Below, piece after piece: positions 1 through 7,279 of a stretch of 8,308 bases of DNA (the stretch's first letter is position 1; each line of letters begins with the position of its first letter). The notes beneath the pieces were generated by a model that saw nothing but the letters and a program-made list of their open reading frames with translations, was not told where the DNA came from and did no database searches. Both the position numbers and the translations under genes were made by a program. Origin of the DNA: JBDKGV01 sp039798005 (GTDB lineage: Bacteria > Fibrobacterota > Fibrobacteria > UBA5070); assembly GCA_039798005.1 (NCBI GenBank), contig JBDKGV010000156.1:1-8308 (forward strand). The letters run 5' to 3'.

Positions 1-1522
1 TCGCACCGACCTCCTTGGGGCGCGGGAAAGTGTCGGGCTGCGCCTGGTTGTAGCGGGGATTTCCCTTGGCATCCAAGCCCAGGAATGGAAAGCGCTTGAT
101 CCGTCCCCATCCGTCGGCGTTCCATACGTTCCCGTTCGGCTCGATCCACCAGGCCCAACTTCCGTCGGCCAGAATCCCGGCAGGCGTGGCCAACTGATCC
201 TCGATGCGGTAGAAGCGAAATCCGCCCGACATCTGGTCGGAAGCCGTGCTGGCCAGGATTTTTTTCCCACCCAGGTTCCGCACGATCACCGATCCCCCGA
301 AGACCGATGGCGTATCGTTCACGCGATCCCAATGGAAGGATTCGTACCGCTGCCCTTTGCCCGGCGCCTTGCTGTAATCCATGCTGTAGTGGTAGTCGCG
401 GAAGTAGATGTCCTGACCGTCGGTGGCCGGATCGAACCCGCCGCAAGCCACGAAGGTGTGCCCCAAGACCTGCCAGCGCAACGCGCCGCTCGGGGAGTAC
501 GCACGGATATCGGAACCCGCCACGGGTGGAACACCGCCCCAAGCGATGTAGATGTTCCCGACCGAGTCGGTCCCGATCCCGGCGCTTTTGGGCAGCAGCT
601 TGTCGGGCGCGACCTTCCCCTTGACGCCGGTGTAGATCCCCCCCTTGACTCCCAGCGTCCCCGTTTCGCGCGGGGTCGTGCCAAGGTTCCCGAAGATGTG
701 GACCTGCAACGTGGAATCATCGAACACGAGCAGCCGCCCCTGGTTGTCCAGCGAAATCCGGGTGGGCGCAGGAAGGCTTGCGATCTCGATGCCCGAGGCG
801 GCTCCGCGGTTGCCGTACTTCTGGATGCGACCCTTGCGCAGGATCCACAGGCTGCCGGCCTGATCGGAGACCATGTCCTCCACGCCATCGATCTTCCAAG
901 TGGCGATCGGAGCCTGCGCCATGGTCCTGGCGTCGAGCACGACGACCCCACCGCTGACGGAATCTGACAAATACAGCTCATCCCGGACGGTATCCAAGGC
1001 AAGCCGTGAGATCCTGGGATTCCAGCCCGTATCGCGCACCACCAGGTACGATTCCAAGTATCCCCGTCCCCCTGTCCATCCGGCCGTGCGTCCATCGAGG
1101 GTGTAGCGCTGGATGCCGTATCCGTGCCGCTCCCAGTTGCCCCAGTCCACCCCGGTGGTGGTGTAGACATGTCGGTCATCCCCCACGATGTCCCCGTTCT
1201 GTCCAAAGAGATCCTTCCCGAAAGCAAGCTCCCCCACCACCTTGCCATCCTTGTAGATGCCGCAGGTGCGTGACCCCTCATCCCAATTGCTGTAGGCGAA
1301 CACGCGTCCATCACGGGACGTCCAGATGTTGGCGATGTAGTTCTGCACCCACATGCGGTTCTGGAGATCGTCGTTGGCCTTGGTGGAATCGATCATCTCC
1401 ATCCCGAAGGTGTTTCCAATCCAGTCCGTTCGCAGGGTTCCCGGTACGGCGGCGCCGACCATCGAGGCAAGGAGGATCGCATGCGGCACGCTCCGGCGCG
1501 CCACCAAGGCAAGGGTTCTCAT
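1..1522 (-). CDS. exported beta-propeller-like (NHL/SMP-30-type) protein, 3' end cut by window edge
   Basis: The frame is open from an ATG at 1522 to the left edge, giving about 507 residues without a stop, so the C terminus is missing. The start is supported by AAAGGA (1533-1528) five bases upstream and by an N terminus that looks like a signal peptide (MRTLALVARRS, then a hydrophobic stretch to about residue 28). The mature part has repeated blade-like units: strand, then DG, DN or DSxG turns, as in RDGRVFAY, VSDQAGSLWIL, SLDNQGRLLVF, GTDSVGNIYIAW, LADGSWAWW and EPNGNVWN. This is the pattern of NHL, SMP-30 or YncE-like propellers. No catalytic motif was recognised. It is the last gene visible in the minus-strand operon, 18 bp after the lipoprotein gene, so a periplasmic or surface role is inferred. 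Being an exported propeller is fairly secure; the ligand or enzyme activity is unknown. Confidence 0.8.
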   Translation of the reverse strand, partial: MRTLALVARRSVPHAILLASMVGAAVPGTLRTDWIGNTFGMEMIDSTKANDDLQNRMWVQNYIANIWTSRDGRVFAYSNWDEGSRTCGIYKDGKVVGELAFGKDLFGQNGDIVGDDRHVYTTTGVDWGNWERHGYGIQRYTLDGRTAGWTGGRGYLESYLVVRDTGWNPRISRLALDTVRDELYLSDSVSGGVVVLDARTMAQAPIATWKIDGVEDMVSDQAGSLWILRKGRIQKYGNRGAASGIEIASLPAPTRISLDNQGRLLVFDDSTLQVHIFGNLGTTPRETGTLGVKGGIYTGVKGKVAPDKLLPKSAGIGTDSVGNIYIAWGGVPPVAGSDIRAYSPSGALRWQVLGHTFVACGGFDPATDGQDIYFRDYHYSMDYSKAPGKGQRYESFHWDRVNDTPSVFGGSVIVRNLGGKKILASTASDQMSGGFRFYRIEDQLATPAGILADGSWAWWIEPNGNVWNADGWGRIKRFPFLGLDAKGNPRYNQAQPDTFPRPKEVGA

Positions 1523-1527
1523 GGGGT

Positions 1528-1533
1528 TCCTTT
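1528..1533 (-). promoter_or_regulatory. ribosome binding site of the propeller gene
   Basis: On the minus strand AAAGGA is followed by five bases and then ATG at 1522. It lies within the 18-bp gap after the lipoprotein stop codon. It fixes the start of the propeller gene and shows that this gene is initiated separately rather than by overlap. Confidence 0.6.
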
Positions 1534-1540
1534 CGAGGCG

Positions 1541-3082
1541 TTATGGAGAAATCTGCCTTGGCCGGACATGGCCTGCGGCTTGAACAAAGGCCTGGTGTCG
1601 AATCCACGCATCGCTGCGTGCCACGGGTTCCCAGCGCAGTTCGTCGATGGAACCGGACAACCCGTCGGCACCGCCTTCCTGGTTCCCGATCATCAAGTCA
1701 TGACCGGTCACGGAAAGGAGCGTGGTGTCCCCGACAAGGCTTCCCTGCGAGATGCCGTCCACGAAAAACGTGGCGCGGCGGGTCGGACCCTCCCAGCGCG
1801 CCGCGAGGTGAACCCAACCTGAAAGCGCTGCCGTTCCGGCCACCCGCTTCCACGTCCCGTCGGCGAAGGCCATCTGGAGCCCAGGCCGACCGGTGGCGCT
1901 GTCGATGTCCAGAAGCACCGTCCCGAACGGAGCGCCACTGGATCCCAAGTCCACGATCTTGGCCCACGGCCGCTGGATCGCATCCGCCAAGACCCAGCAG
2001 GAGAGGGTGAATCCGGCACCCAGCAGGCTGTCGGATGGAGCCTTGGCCTGCAGCCAGTCGGTTCCGGAAAAGCCCCGCGCCTTCCCAAGGATCCCCGCCG
2101 CGCTGGATGTCCCGGAATCGCCAATGCCTTGCGGAAGCTCTCCCAGATGCAGGGAAAGCGTGACGGAACTTGTCAAATCAACCGGATCCCGCGCCGGAAG
2201 CCCCGGCTTTCCCCACAAGAGGACAAGCGTATCGCCACCGGCGGGATGCGCCGTCGGAAGGCTCACCCAGACCAGCGCATGCCCCGCGATCGCATCCCAT
2301 TCATCCACCTCAAAGGGGAGATCCCTCCCCCTTGCATCCAGGATGCGCAGATCACCCGGGGCGGCAAGCCCCGTTGCAAAGGCGTCTCCGCCGATCCGCA
2401 CCGGCACCGGCACGTCGGAAAGCGCGGCGAGACTCCCGGCAGGGTCCGCCTCGACAAGGAACTCGCTTCGGAAGGGCCAAGTGGCCGGGTCCAGCAGAAC
2501 AGAATCCAGACCGTCCACCGTCACGGCTTGGGAGGAGGCGATCGAGACGGCCTGCTCCCCGACCAGCGAATCGCCACGGGAACCGGCGACATCGGCCCGC
2601 AGACTCCAAGAACCGGGGGGAAGCGAATCAAGGACCGCCTTCCCAAGGCTGTCCGCGTTCCATACGCGATCGCATCCATAGGCACGCACCCTTGCCCCGG
2701 GCACCGTGCGCACCGTCACCACCCCCATGGGAAGCAACCGGCCCTGGAAGACCCGCCCCGCTTCGAGTTCATCGAGGGTGCGGGCAAGACCCCACCCGTT
2801 CCAGCGCACCTCGATCCGTTCATGTCCCGAGAGCGAGCGCGGCAGCTCCAACTGGCCGTCCCCGTCTGCAAAGGCAAGGAAGACGGCGGCGCTGTCCCCT
2901 GCCAGATGACTGGTTGCGGCCACGGCCACGCGCGCCCCGGCGGCGGGCGCCCCGTCCGGAAGCGTCAACCGGACCACGATCCCGTTGGTGGTCTCGTCGA
3001 CGACAGGCTTTCCGGCCAGCGAGCCGTCCGAGCAGGAGCTCAGGGCAAGCGCCCCAAGCAACACGGTCAGGCGCGCGATCAT
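1541..3082 (-). CDS. DUF2341 and LamG domain lipoprotein
   Basis: This 513-residue protein starts with a type II signal peptide: MIAR, a hydrophobic core, and lipobox LSSC with Cys17. It is therefore probably lipid-anchored in the envelope. Residues about 33-190 form two small beta-sandwich regions resembling carboxypeptidase-regulatory-like folds (NGIVVRLTLPDGAPAAGARV; then VVTVRTVPGARVRAYG). Residues about 203-293 match the DUF2341 pattern, from WPFRSEFLVEA through VPVRI, LRILDARGRDLPFEV and VWVSLP to LVLLWGKPG. Residues about 305-500 look like a LamG/concanavalin A-like domain, with GFTLSCWV, GWVHLAARW, FFVDG and SGSIDELRW. DUF2341-LamG pairs are common in surface proteins that may bind polysaccharide, but no catalytic residues are evident. 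The ATG overlaps the stop of the upstream TIGR02147 gene (ATGA), with no clear Shine-Dalgarno, so translation is probably coupled. The natural substrate or partner is unknown. Confidence 0.87.
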   Translation of the reverse strand: MIARLTVLLGALALSSCSDGSLAGKPVVDETTNGIVVRLTLPDGAPAAGARVAVAATSHLAGDSAAVFLAFADGDGQLELPRSLSGHERIEVRWNGWGLARTLDELEAGRVFQGRLLPMGVVTVRTVPGARVRAYGCDRVWNADSLGKAVLDSLPPGSWSLRADVAGSRGDSLVGEQAVSIASSQAVTVDGLDSVLLDPATWPFRSEFLVEADPAGSLAALSDVPVPVRIGGDAFATGLAAPGDLRILDARGRDLPFEVDEWDAIAGHALVWVSLPTAHPAGGDTLVLLWGKPGLPARDPVDLTSSVTLSLHLGELPQGIGDSGTSSAAGILGKARGFSGTDWLQAKAPSDSLLGAGFTLSCWVLADAIQRPWAKIVDLGSSGAPFGTVLLDIDSATGRPGLQMAFADGTWKRVAGTAALSGWVHLAARWEGPTRRATFFVDGISQGSLVGDTTLLSVTGHDLMIGNQEGGADGLSGSIDELRWEPVARSDAWIRHQAFVQAAGHVRPRQISP

Positions 3083-3891
3083 GGGCCCGACACCGGAAAG
3101 ATCTGAATGTTCATCTGGTAGACCCGATCGGCCTCTTGGGCCGCCAAGGCCCAGCGGGCGAGGCGGCTGCGAAAATCCCGCACCAGCTCCGTCAACGCCG
3201 GCATCTCCTGGGCCGGAATGGCGAAGGTCAAGGTGGAGATCTCCCGTTCCTCCTTCGGGGCATCCTCAAGGGCTTGCATGGCAAGCTGAAGCGTCTGCTT
3301 CTGAAAACCGCGCACGGCACGGCCCGTCCAGGCGTCACCCGAGGACAGATGGGCATCCAAGGTCTCCCACACGCCATCCGTGCGCAAGCGCACCATGCCC
3401 AGGCTCTCCAACAACTTCACGGCCGCCTTGGCCTCCTCGGGCAGGATCACCGGCCGCAGTTTTTGCGCCAATTCGCTCCAATCGCCCCGGAACTCCACGG
3501 CGGCAAGCAGGCAACGGATCGCCGGCACGTACCAGTGGGCGTAGTAGCGATGCTCCCGGCTCGACACTTCCCGCACCTTGGACTCGCGCAGCTCCATCAG
3601 CTCCAGGAAGCGCTGGGCAATGTCGCGCTCGCCCTTGGCCTTGCAAAAGGCCACCAGGCGCTGGAAGTACTGCGCATCGCGCCCCTTGAGTTTCAAGATC
3701 TTCATCAAGCCCGGCACGTGCTTTTCGGCCAGGTGCTTCTGGCCATGGAAGATGTGCACCAGGAACCCCTGGTCCAGTTCCAATCGCAAGGCCAGGTAGC
3801 GATAGGACATGGCCGGGAAGGTCTCCTTGGCCTTGACGATCCAGTCTCGCAGGAACGCCCGGTAGTCCGTGTACTGATACAGATCGATCAT
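3079..3891 (-). CDS. TIGR02147 family protein (DUF4423-like), putative regulator
   Basis: The ATG at 3891 gives 270 residues, the usual size of this family, and the N terminus MIDLYQYTDYRAFLRDW has the typical opening of family members (a short lead then YTDYRxFL). An in-frame ATG at 4044 would add 51 Arg-rich residues read through repeat-containing intergenic DNA, so I reject it. The N-terminal third (SYRYLALRLELDQGFLVHIFHGQKHL) resembles a helix-turn-helix-like segment. It is followed by helical stretches including LKLKGRDAQYFQRLVAFCKAK, and by the central motif RYYAHWYVPAIRCLL. TIGR02147 proteins are known from Fibrobacter as a large paralogous family and from some other phyla. Their biochemical role is not established; DNA binding is suggested by the N terminus only. 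No signal peptide or membrane segment is visible, so it is probably cytoplasmic. It is the first gene of the operon and overlaps the lipoprotein start by four bases. Confidence 0.9.
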   Translation of the reverse strand: MIDLYQYTDYRAFLRDWIVKAKETFPAMSYRYLALRLELDQGFLVHIFHGQKHLAEKHVPGLMKILKLKGRDAQYFQRLVAFCKAKGERDIAQRFLELMELRESKVREVSSREHRYYAHWYVPAIRCLLAAVEFRGDWSELAQKLRPVILPEEAKAAVKLLESLGMVRLRTDGVWETLDAHLSSGDAWTGRAVRGFQKQTLQLAMQALEDAPKEEREISTLTFAIPAQEMPALTELVRDFRSRLARWALAAQEADRVYQMNIQIFPVSGP

Positions 3892-4065
3892 CGTTCCCAG
3901 AGAATAACACCAACCATGGCCGCAGCGCACCCCGATGAGCGATTCTTCGCTGACCTTCAGGTCATCGCATACATCGTTTCGATTCCGGAGCGCCTCCCTT
4001 CGGCCTTCGCCGCGCGAAGCCCGCCGGGCCGGGCTGCCTGCCAAGCCTCCTCGCCCGCCTTATCG

Positions 4066-4086
4066 GGGCGGATTTGAAATCCGCCC
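4066..4086. repeat. perfect palindrome, REP-like dispersed repeat unit
   Basis: Arms GGGCGGATTT and AAATCCGCCC pair perfectly over 10 bp around a single G. This GCGGATTT/AAATCCGC core is familiar from short dispersed intergenic palindromes in many bacterial genomes, where misread frames give peptides such as ADFKSA. That same peptide appears in a spurious minus-strand frame here. There is no T-run beside it, and it lies between divergent genes, so it is not a simple terminator. Repeat status in this genome is inferred; only one copy is in the window. Confidence 0.55.
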
Positions 4087-4294
4087 GTCCACGGTTGTTC
4101 GCGCAGATGCGGGCTGCGGGGTCTTGGGCCTGGCGGCCGGCATCCCTGGCGCAACGCGTTCCTTGCCTGCGCCCCCGCACCTCCGTTCTTGCAAGTCGCT
4201 GCCATTCAAGGAATTCCAACCACGGCACACTGAAACCATGCCGACATCGCCACGAGACCCGATGGAGTATTACCTTGTCCCTTGTGGCCATAGA

Positions 4295-4300
4295 TATCAT
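4295..4300 (+). promoter_or_regulatory. candidate -10 element of the kinase gene
   Basis: TATCAT matches the TATAAT consensus at five of six positions and ends seven bases before the ATG at 4308. No convincing -35 lies 16-18 bp upstream (TTACCT at 4270-4275 has a 19-bp spacer; TTGTCC at 4275-4280 has a 14-bp spacer). If used, transcription would begin at or next to the start codon. Confidence 0.3.
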
Positions 4301-4307
4301 CCGATCG

Positions 4308-5438
4308 ATGAAGAACCTCCTGGGTGGCGAAGACGATCCCGTCGGGCCGGAAAATCCGCCGACCTCGCCCATTCCCGTCTCCGAGACCTCCGCGCAAGTG
4401 GATGCCTACGCCCAGTTCAAGACCGGCAGCATCCCCGCCATCTCCCTGACCTCCAACTTCCGCTGCCCCGAGCGCGGCGAGGAGTTCGAAGTCTACGTGC
4501 GCACCTTGGAGCGCGACTTCAAGGCCTACGACCCCGACTTCACCATCGACCGCTGGCTTGGGTCGGGCGGCTTCTGCGACGTCTTTTTCGTCCCCGAGGT
4601 CAAGATTCCCGGCAAGGGCCGTCGCCGCGCCGTGCTGCGCGTGCTGCGCCCCACCAAGTACCGCACCACCGATCCCGAACTCAACAACCAGAACATCCGG
4701 TTGTTCCTGACGGAGATGGGCTACAACCTCTATCTCTCCAGCCAGAACGTCCCCAACATCGTCAAGATGTACGACTTCGGCTTCTTCGGACGCGCCCCCG
4801 GCCAAGGGCGTGGCGGCGAAGGCCCGCGCCACCTCTACATGATCATGGAGCATGTGGACGGCGAGGACGTCTCGGTGCGCTGGCGCAAGAAGCCTTCCGA
4901 CGAGAAGGAACTCATGAAGCGCGTGGTGCTCGTGAACCTGATCGCAGGCATCGTGGGCGACCTGCACTTCCGCGGCATCATCCACTGCGACATCAAGCCC
5001 ACCAACGTACTGATTCGCGGCAACGCACCTTACCTCACCGACTTCGGATCAGCCCGCTGGATGCATGTGAAGGACGATGTGGGCGGCATGCACATGATCA
5101 TGCCCGGCACCCAGACCTACATGTCCCACGAGCAGCTCCAAGGCGACATCTACCGTCTGGATCAGCGCACCGACATCTTCTCGCTGGCGGTGCTTGCCTG
5201 CTACGCCTTCACCGGCGTGAATCCCTTCCATGCCCGCTCGGAGATCGACATCAAGAACGAGCCGTTGGGACTCGCCGCCCTGTCGATGGTCGATCCCGAC
5301 GTGCCCAAGATCCCCTACCGCAGCGGCGACAAGCTGCGCGAGATCCTGCTGGAATGCCTCTCCCGCGATCCCGAGCAGCGCCCCAATTCGATGGTCGCCT
5401 TCCAGCACCGGCTCAACAGCTGGATCCTGGAAAGTTGA
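4308..5438 (+). CDS. Hanks-type serine/threonine protein kinase homologue with atypical ATP-site residue
   Basis: Starting at ATG 4308 the protein has 376 residues. An N-terminal extension of about 80 residues precedes the kinase fold. Visible motifs are the glycine-rich loop LGSGGFCDV (84-92), a probable alphaC Glu136, catalytic loop HCDIKPTN (226-233, with Asp228, Lys230, Asn233), DFG (245-247), activation-segment end GTQTYMSHEQ (267-276) and DIFSLAVL (289-296). The strand that normally reads VALKVLRP here reads AVLRVLRP, so Arg111 occupies the place of the invariant lysine. HRD is HCD and SPE is SHE. No membrane segment is visible, so it is probably cytoplasmic. Catalytic-loop and metal-binding residues are intact, so it could still be active, weakly active or a nucleotide-binding scaffold. 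No Shine-Dalgarno precedes ATG 4308; upstream in-frame starts reach into repeat-containing intergenic DNA and are unlikely. The stop overlaps the TTG start of the barrel gene. Confidence 0.88.
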   Translation: MKNLLGGEDDPVGPENPPTSPIPVSETSAQVDAYAQFKTGSIPAISLTSNFRCPERGEEFEVYVRTLERDFKAYDPDFTIDRWLGSGGFCDVFFVPEVKIPGKGRRRAVLRVLRPTKYRTTDPELNNQNIRLFLTEMGYNLYLSSQNVPNIVKMYDFGFFGRAPGQGRGGEGPRHLYMIMEHVDGEDVSVRWRKKPSDEKELMKRVVLVNLIAGIVGDLHFRGIIHCDIKPTNVLIRGNAPYLTDFGSARWMHVKDDVGGMHMIMPGTQTYMSHEQLQGDIYRLDQRTDIFSLAVLACYAFTGVNPFHARSEIDIKNEPLGLAALSMVDPDVPKIPYRSGDKLREILLECLSRDPEQRPNSMVAFQHRLNSWILES

Positions 5439-7279
5439 AGCGGCTTTTCCTGCTGGGAGCCTCTCCCCTCCTGGCCGCGAACCTCTCGCTCTCCCCTCGC
5501 GTCCCGACGGCGGCCGGCAGCCTCGACGAGGCCTTCCTCCAAGGAGCGGCCACACCCGGCGCCCGCATCGCCGACCAGGATGGCCTCCAGGAAGAATGGT
5601 CGATCTTCCCCGGTCTGCCTCTCCCCTTGGCTCTTGGCCTTTCCGAAGGCCCCTCGACCTCCTTCAGCCAAGGCAACGCCTGGGCGGGCCCCCAGACGGG
5701 CGACACATTGATCCTCGAACGCGCTCCCGGCTTGGGCGGCGCTCCGTGGCTCATGCTGCGACAAGCCACAAGCTTGCCGGACACCCCCCAGACCCGCATC
5801 GCCTTCTGGCGCGGCGCCGTGGGCGCCTACCGGTTCGGTCTGGACTTGGAGCGCCGCTTGACAAGTTCCGTCGGACTGCGCGCCAGCACCCAGGTGCGAG
5901 CCTACCCTTCGCGCAAATGGGCCTACCGCGAGCAGATCAATTCGTCCTACATCAGCTCCAGCCGCACCCTTGCTGACCTCCCCACCCACGGCATCACACC
6001 GGGCCTGGACGAGATGCGCTGGGAGCTCGCCCTTTCGACCCGTCTTCCCGGCGGCGCCCTCGAAGGCGGCTGGCGCTGGATCGACGCCACCCGCGGCTGG
6101 CCCGATCCCGCCGACACCCTGAGCCTGCCCGTTTCCGGCCTGGACAACCGTCAGGAAGGCTTCCTGCAATGGAAGGCCGGCGGAACGCACCTGCGCACCG
6201 AAGGCGCCTTCTCGATCGCCAAGCTCACCCTTGAACAACCCCAGTGGAGCCTGGACACCACCGTCACCACGGCAACCTTCGCCGGAACCGAAGCCAAGAG
6301 CCGCGGCCAGGTCCGCTGGCACGGCCAAGGGTGGTCACTGGGTCCCGATGTCCTGACCCTTTGGCAGGACGGCACCAAGGACGCCACCACGAACTGGTCC
6401 GCCCTTGTCCATCGCGAGGGCATCACCTGCCGCGCCGGGGATTCCCTGGGCTTGTCGCTGCGCGCCCAAGCCGGCCTGACCCAAGGGACCATCGACACCC
6501 GCACCGTCGATGCCTTGGAGGACTGGTCCGCCCAAGGCGGCTGGAGCCATCGGATGCTTGCGGTCGAGGCGGGCGCCAGCCGCTGGCACCGCATTCCCCT
6601 TTTGACGGAATCCGTCCTGGGCGAGACGTCCACCCGCTGGCTCCCCGCCCCGAACCTCGGCGCCCAGCGCAGCGACCTGCAGGAGGCCTCGCTGCGCGTC
6701 TCGCCTTGGAACTTCGTCTCGCTGGACGGCTCCGTCGCGCTGCTTGCCATGGACAACCGCCTCGCGCCGCGCAACCTGGCCACCAGCCTCAGTCCGATGA
6801 TCGCCACCGACACCGGCGCCTTGAGGCTTTCCAACCAGGCCGGCACCTCCGAGGGCTTCGGCTGGCGCACCGGCATCCGGTTGGCGCTGGGCGGCTGGCA
6901 GTTGCGTTCTGAAGTTTGCCGATCCCGCCTCGAGACCCCTTCGGGCGCCGTGGACCTGTCCCTCCCCCAGCTTTGGACGCGCAGCATCCTCGATTGGCAG
7001 GGGCGGGTGCTTGCCGGCCACATGCTCCTCAATGCCCGGCTGGGCGTGAAGACCACCAGCCAGTCCTATGCCTGGATCCCGTTAGGGAACGGAACCGCCA
7101 CTCGCACCAGGCTTCCCGCCAGTACCCTGGCCGACCTGGAAACCCGCTTCGAGATCGGGCGATTTGGCCTCTACTGGAATCTTCAGAACCTCGGGAATCA
7201 GAAGACCAGCCCCGTGCCTGGCTGGTCCGCTTTGGGCGTTCGATCAGGTTTCGGCATTCATTGGATCCTTGCGGGTTGA
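5435..7279 (+). CDS. predicted outer-membrane beta-barrel protein
   Basis: The likely start is the TTG at 5435, which overlaps the kinase stop (TTGA); no ATG near the junction gives a sensible N terminus. It yields 614 residues beginning MKRLFLLGASPLLAANLSLS, a plausible signal peptide. The same frame is open far upstream, but only as an out-of-frame reading of the kinase gene. The mature protein is rich in alternating amphipathic strands with aromatic ends, for example RIAFWRGAVGAYRFGLDLERRL, LEGGWRWIDA and VSLDGSVALLAM. The last about 50 residues (FEIGRFGLYWNLQNLGNQ, then VPGWSALGVRSGFGIHWIL) resemble the final strands of TonB-dependent receptor barrels, including the NLxN turn. No clear plug domain is seen, and the chain ends ILAG rather than in an aromatic residue, so transport activity is uncertain. 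It could be a porin or an orphan barrel of TonB-receptor type. Confidence 0.75.
   Translation: MKRLFLLGASPLLAANLSLSPRVPTAAGSLDEAFLQGAATPGARIADQDGLQEEWSIFPGLPLPLALGLSEGPSTSFSQGNAWAGPQTGDTLILERAPGLGGAPWLMLRQATSLPDTPQTRIAFWRGAVGAYRFGLDLERRLTSSVGLRASTQVRAYPSRKWAYREQINSSYISSSRTLADLPTHGITPGLDEMRWELALSTRLPGGALEGGWRWIDATRGWPDPADTLSLPVSGLDNRQEGFLQWKAGGTHLRTEGAFSIAKLTLEQPQWSLDTTVTTATFAGTEAKSRGQVRWHGQGWSLGPDVLTLWQDGTKDATTNWSALVHREGITCRAGDSLGLSLRAQAGLTQGTIDTRTVDALEDWSAQGGWSHRMLAVEAGASRWHRIPLLTESVLGETSTRWLPAPNLGAQRSDLQEASLRVSPWNFVSLDGSVALLAMDNRLAPRNLATSLSPMIATDTGALRLSNQAGTSEGFGWRTGIRLALGGWQLRSEVCRSRLETPSGAVDLSLPQLWTRSILDWQGRVLAGHMLLNARLGVKTTSQSYAWIPLGNGTATRTRLPASTLADLETRFEIGRFGLYWNLQNLGNQKTSPVPGWSALGVRSGFGIHWILAG

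Larger units (their letters stand above)
3892..4307. other. divergent intergenic region with hairpins and palindromic repeat
   Basis: These 416 bp separate the minus-strand operon from the plus-strand kinase gene and should hold both promoters. No convincing gene is seen. Frames are open here only because of the high GC content, and their products are rich in Arg, Pro and Ser. Structures visible are a small hairpin (arms 4006-4010 and 4014-4018), an adjacent one (arms 4018-4023 and 4030-4035), and the perfect palindrome at 4066-4086. On the minus side, TATTCT at 3906-3901 is a possible -10 element nine bases before the ATG of the TIGR02147 gene, but no good -35 is present. Confidence 0.6.

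Noticed and set aside
319..1314. Minus-strand frame of 331 codons with an ATG start inside the propeller gene
   Set aside because: The frame offset from it, open from 1522 to the edge, gives coherent propeller blades and a signal peptide; this one gives Arg/Ser/Pro-rich sequence.
3892..4044. N-terminal extension of the TIGR02147 protein to an ATG at 4044
   Set aside because: The extra 51 residues lack family similarity and come from intergenic DNA; the start at 3891 gives the usual family length and opening motif.
2170..4077. Long plus-strand frame of 635 codons opposite the lipoprotein and TIGR02147 genes
   Set aside because: It is antisense to two well-supported genes, has Arg/Pro/His-rich low-information composition, and arises from GC-biased third positions.
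4066..4086. Palindrome as a rho-independent terminator
   Set aside because: There is no adjacent T-run, and it lies between divergent genes where no transcript needs to end.
4206..4985. Minus-strand frame of 259 codons opposite the kinase
   Set aside because: It is antisense to clear kinase motifs; the Ala/Gly/Val/His-rich product resembles no family.
5315..6328. Minus-strand frame of 337 codons opposite the barrel gene
   Set aside because: It spans the kinase/barrel junction, lacks domain features and is explained by GC-rich codon bias.
3935..7279. A single 1114-residue plus-strand frame spanning the intergenic region, the kinase and the barrel gene
   Set aside because: The first 500 codons read the kinase gene out of frame and give Arg/Pro-rich nonsense. 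The kinase motifs are in another frame, and a signal peptide begins exactly at the TTG at 5435.
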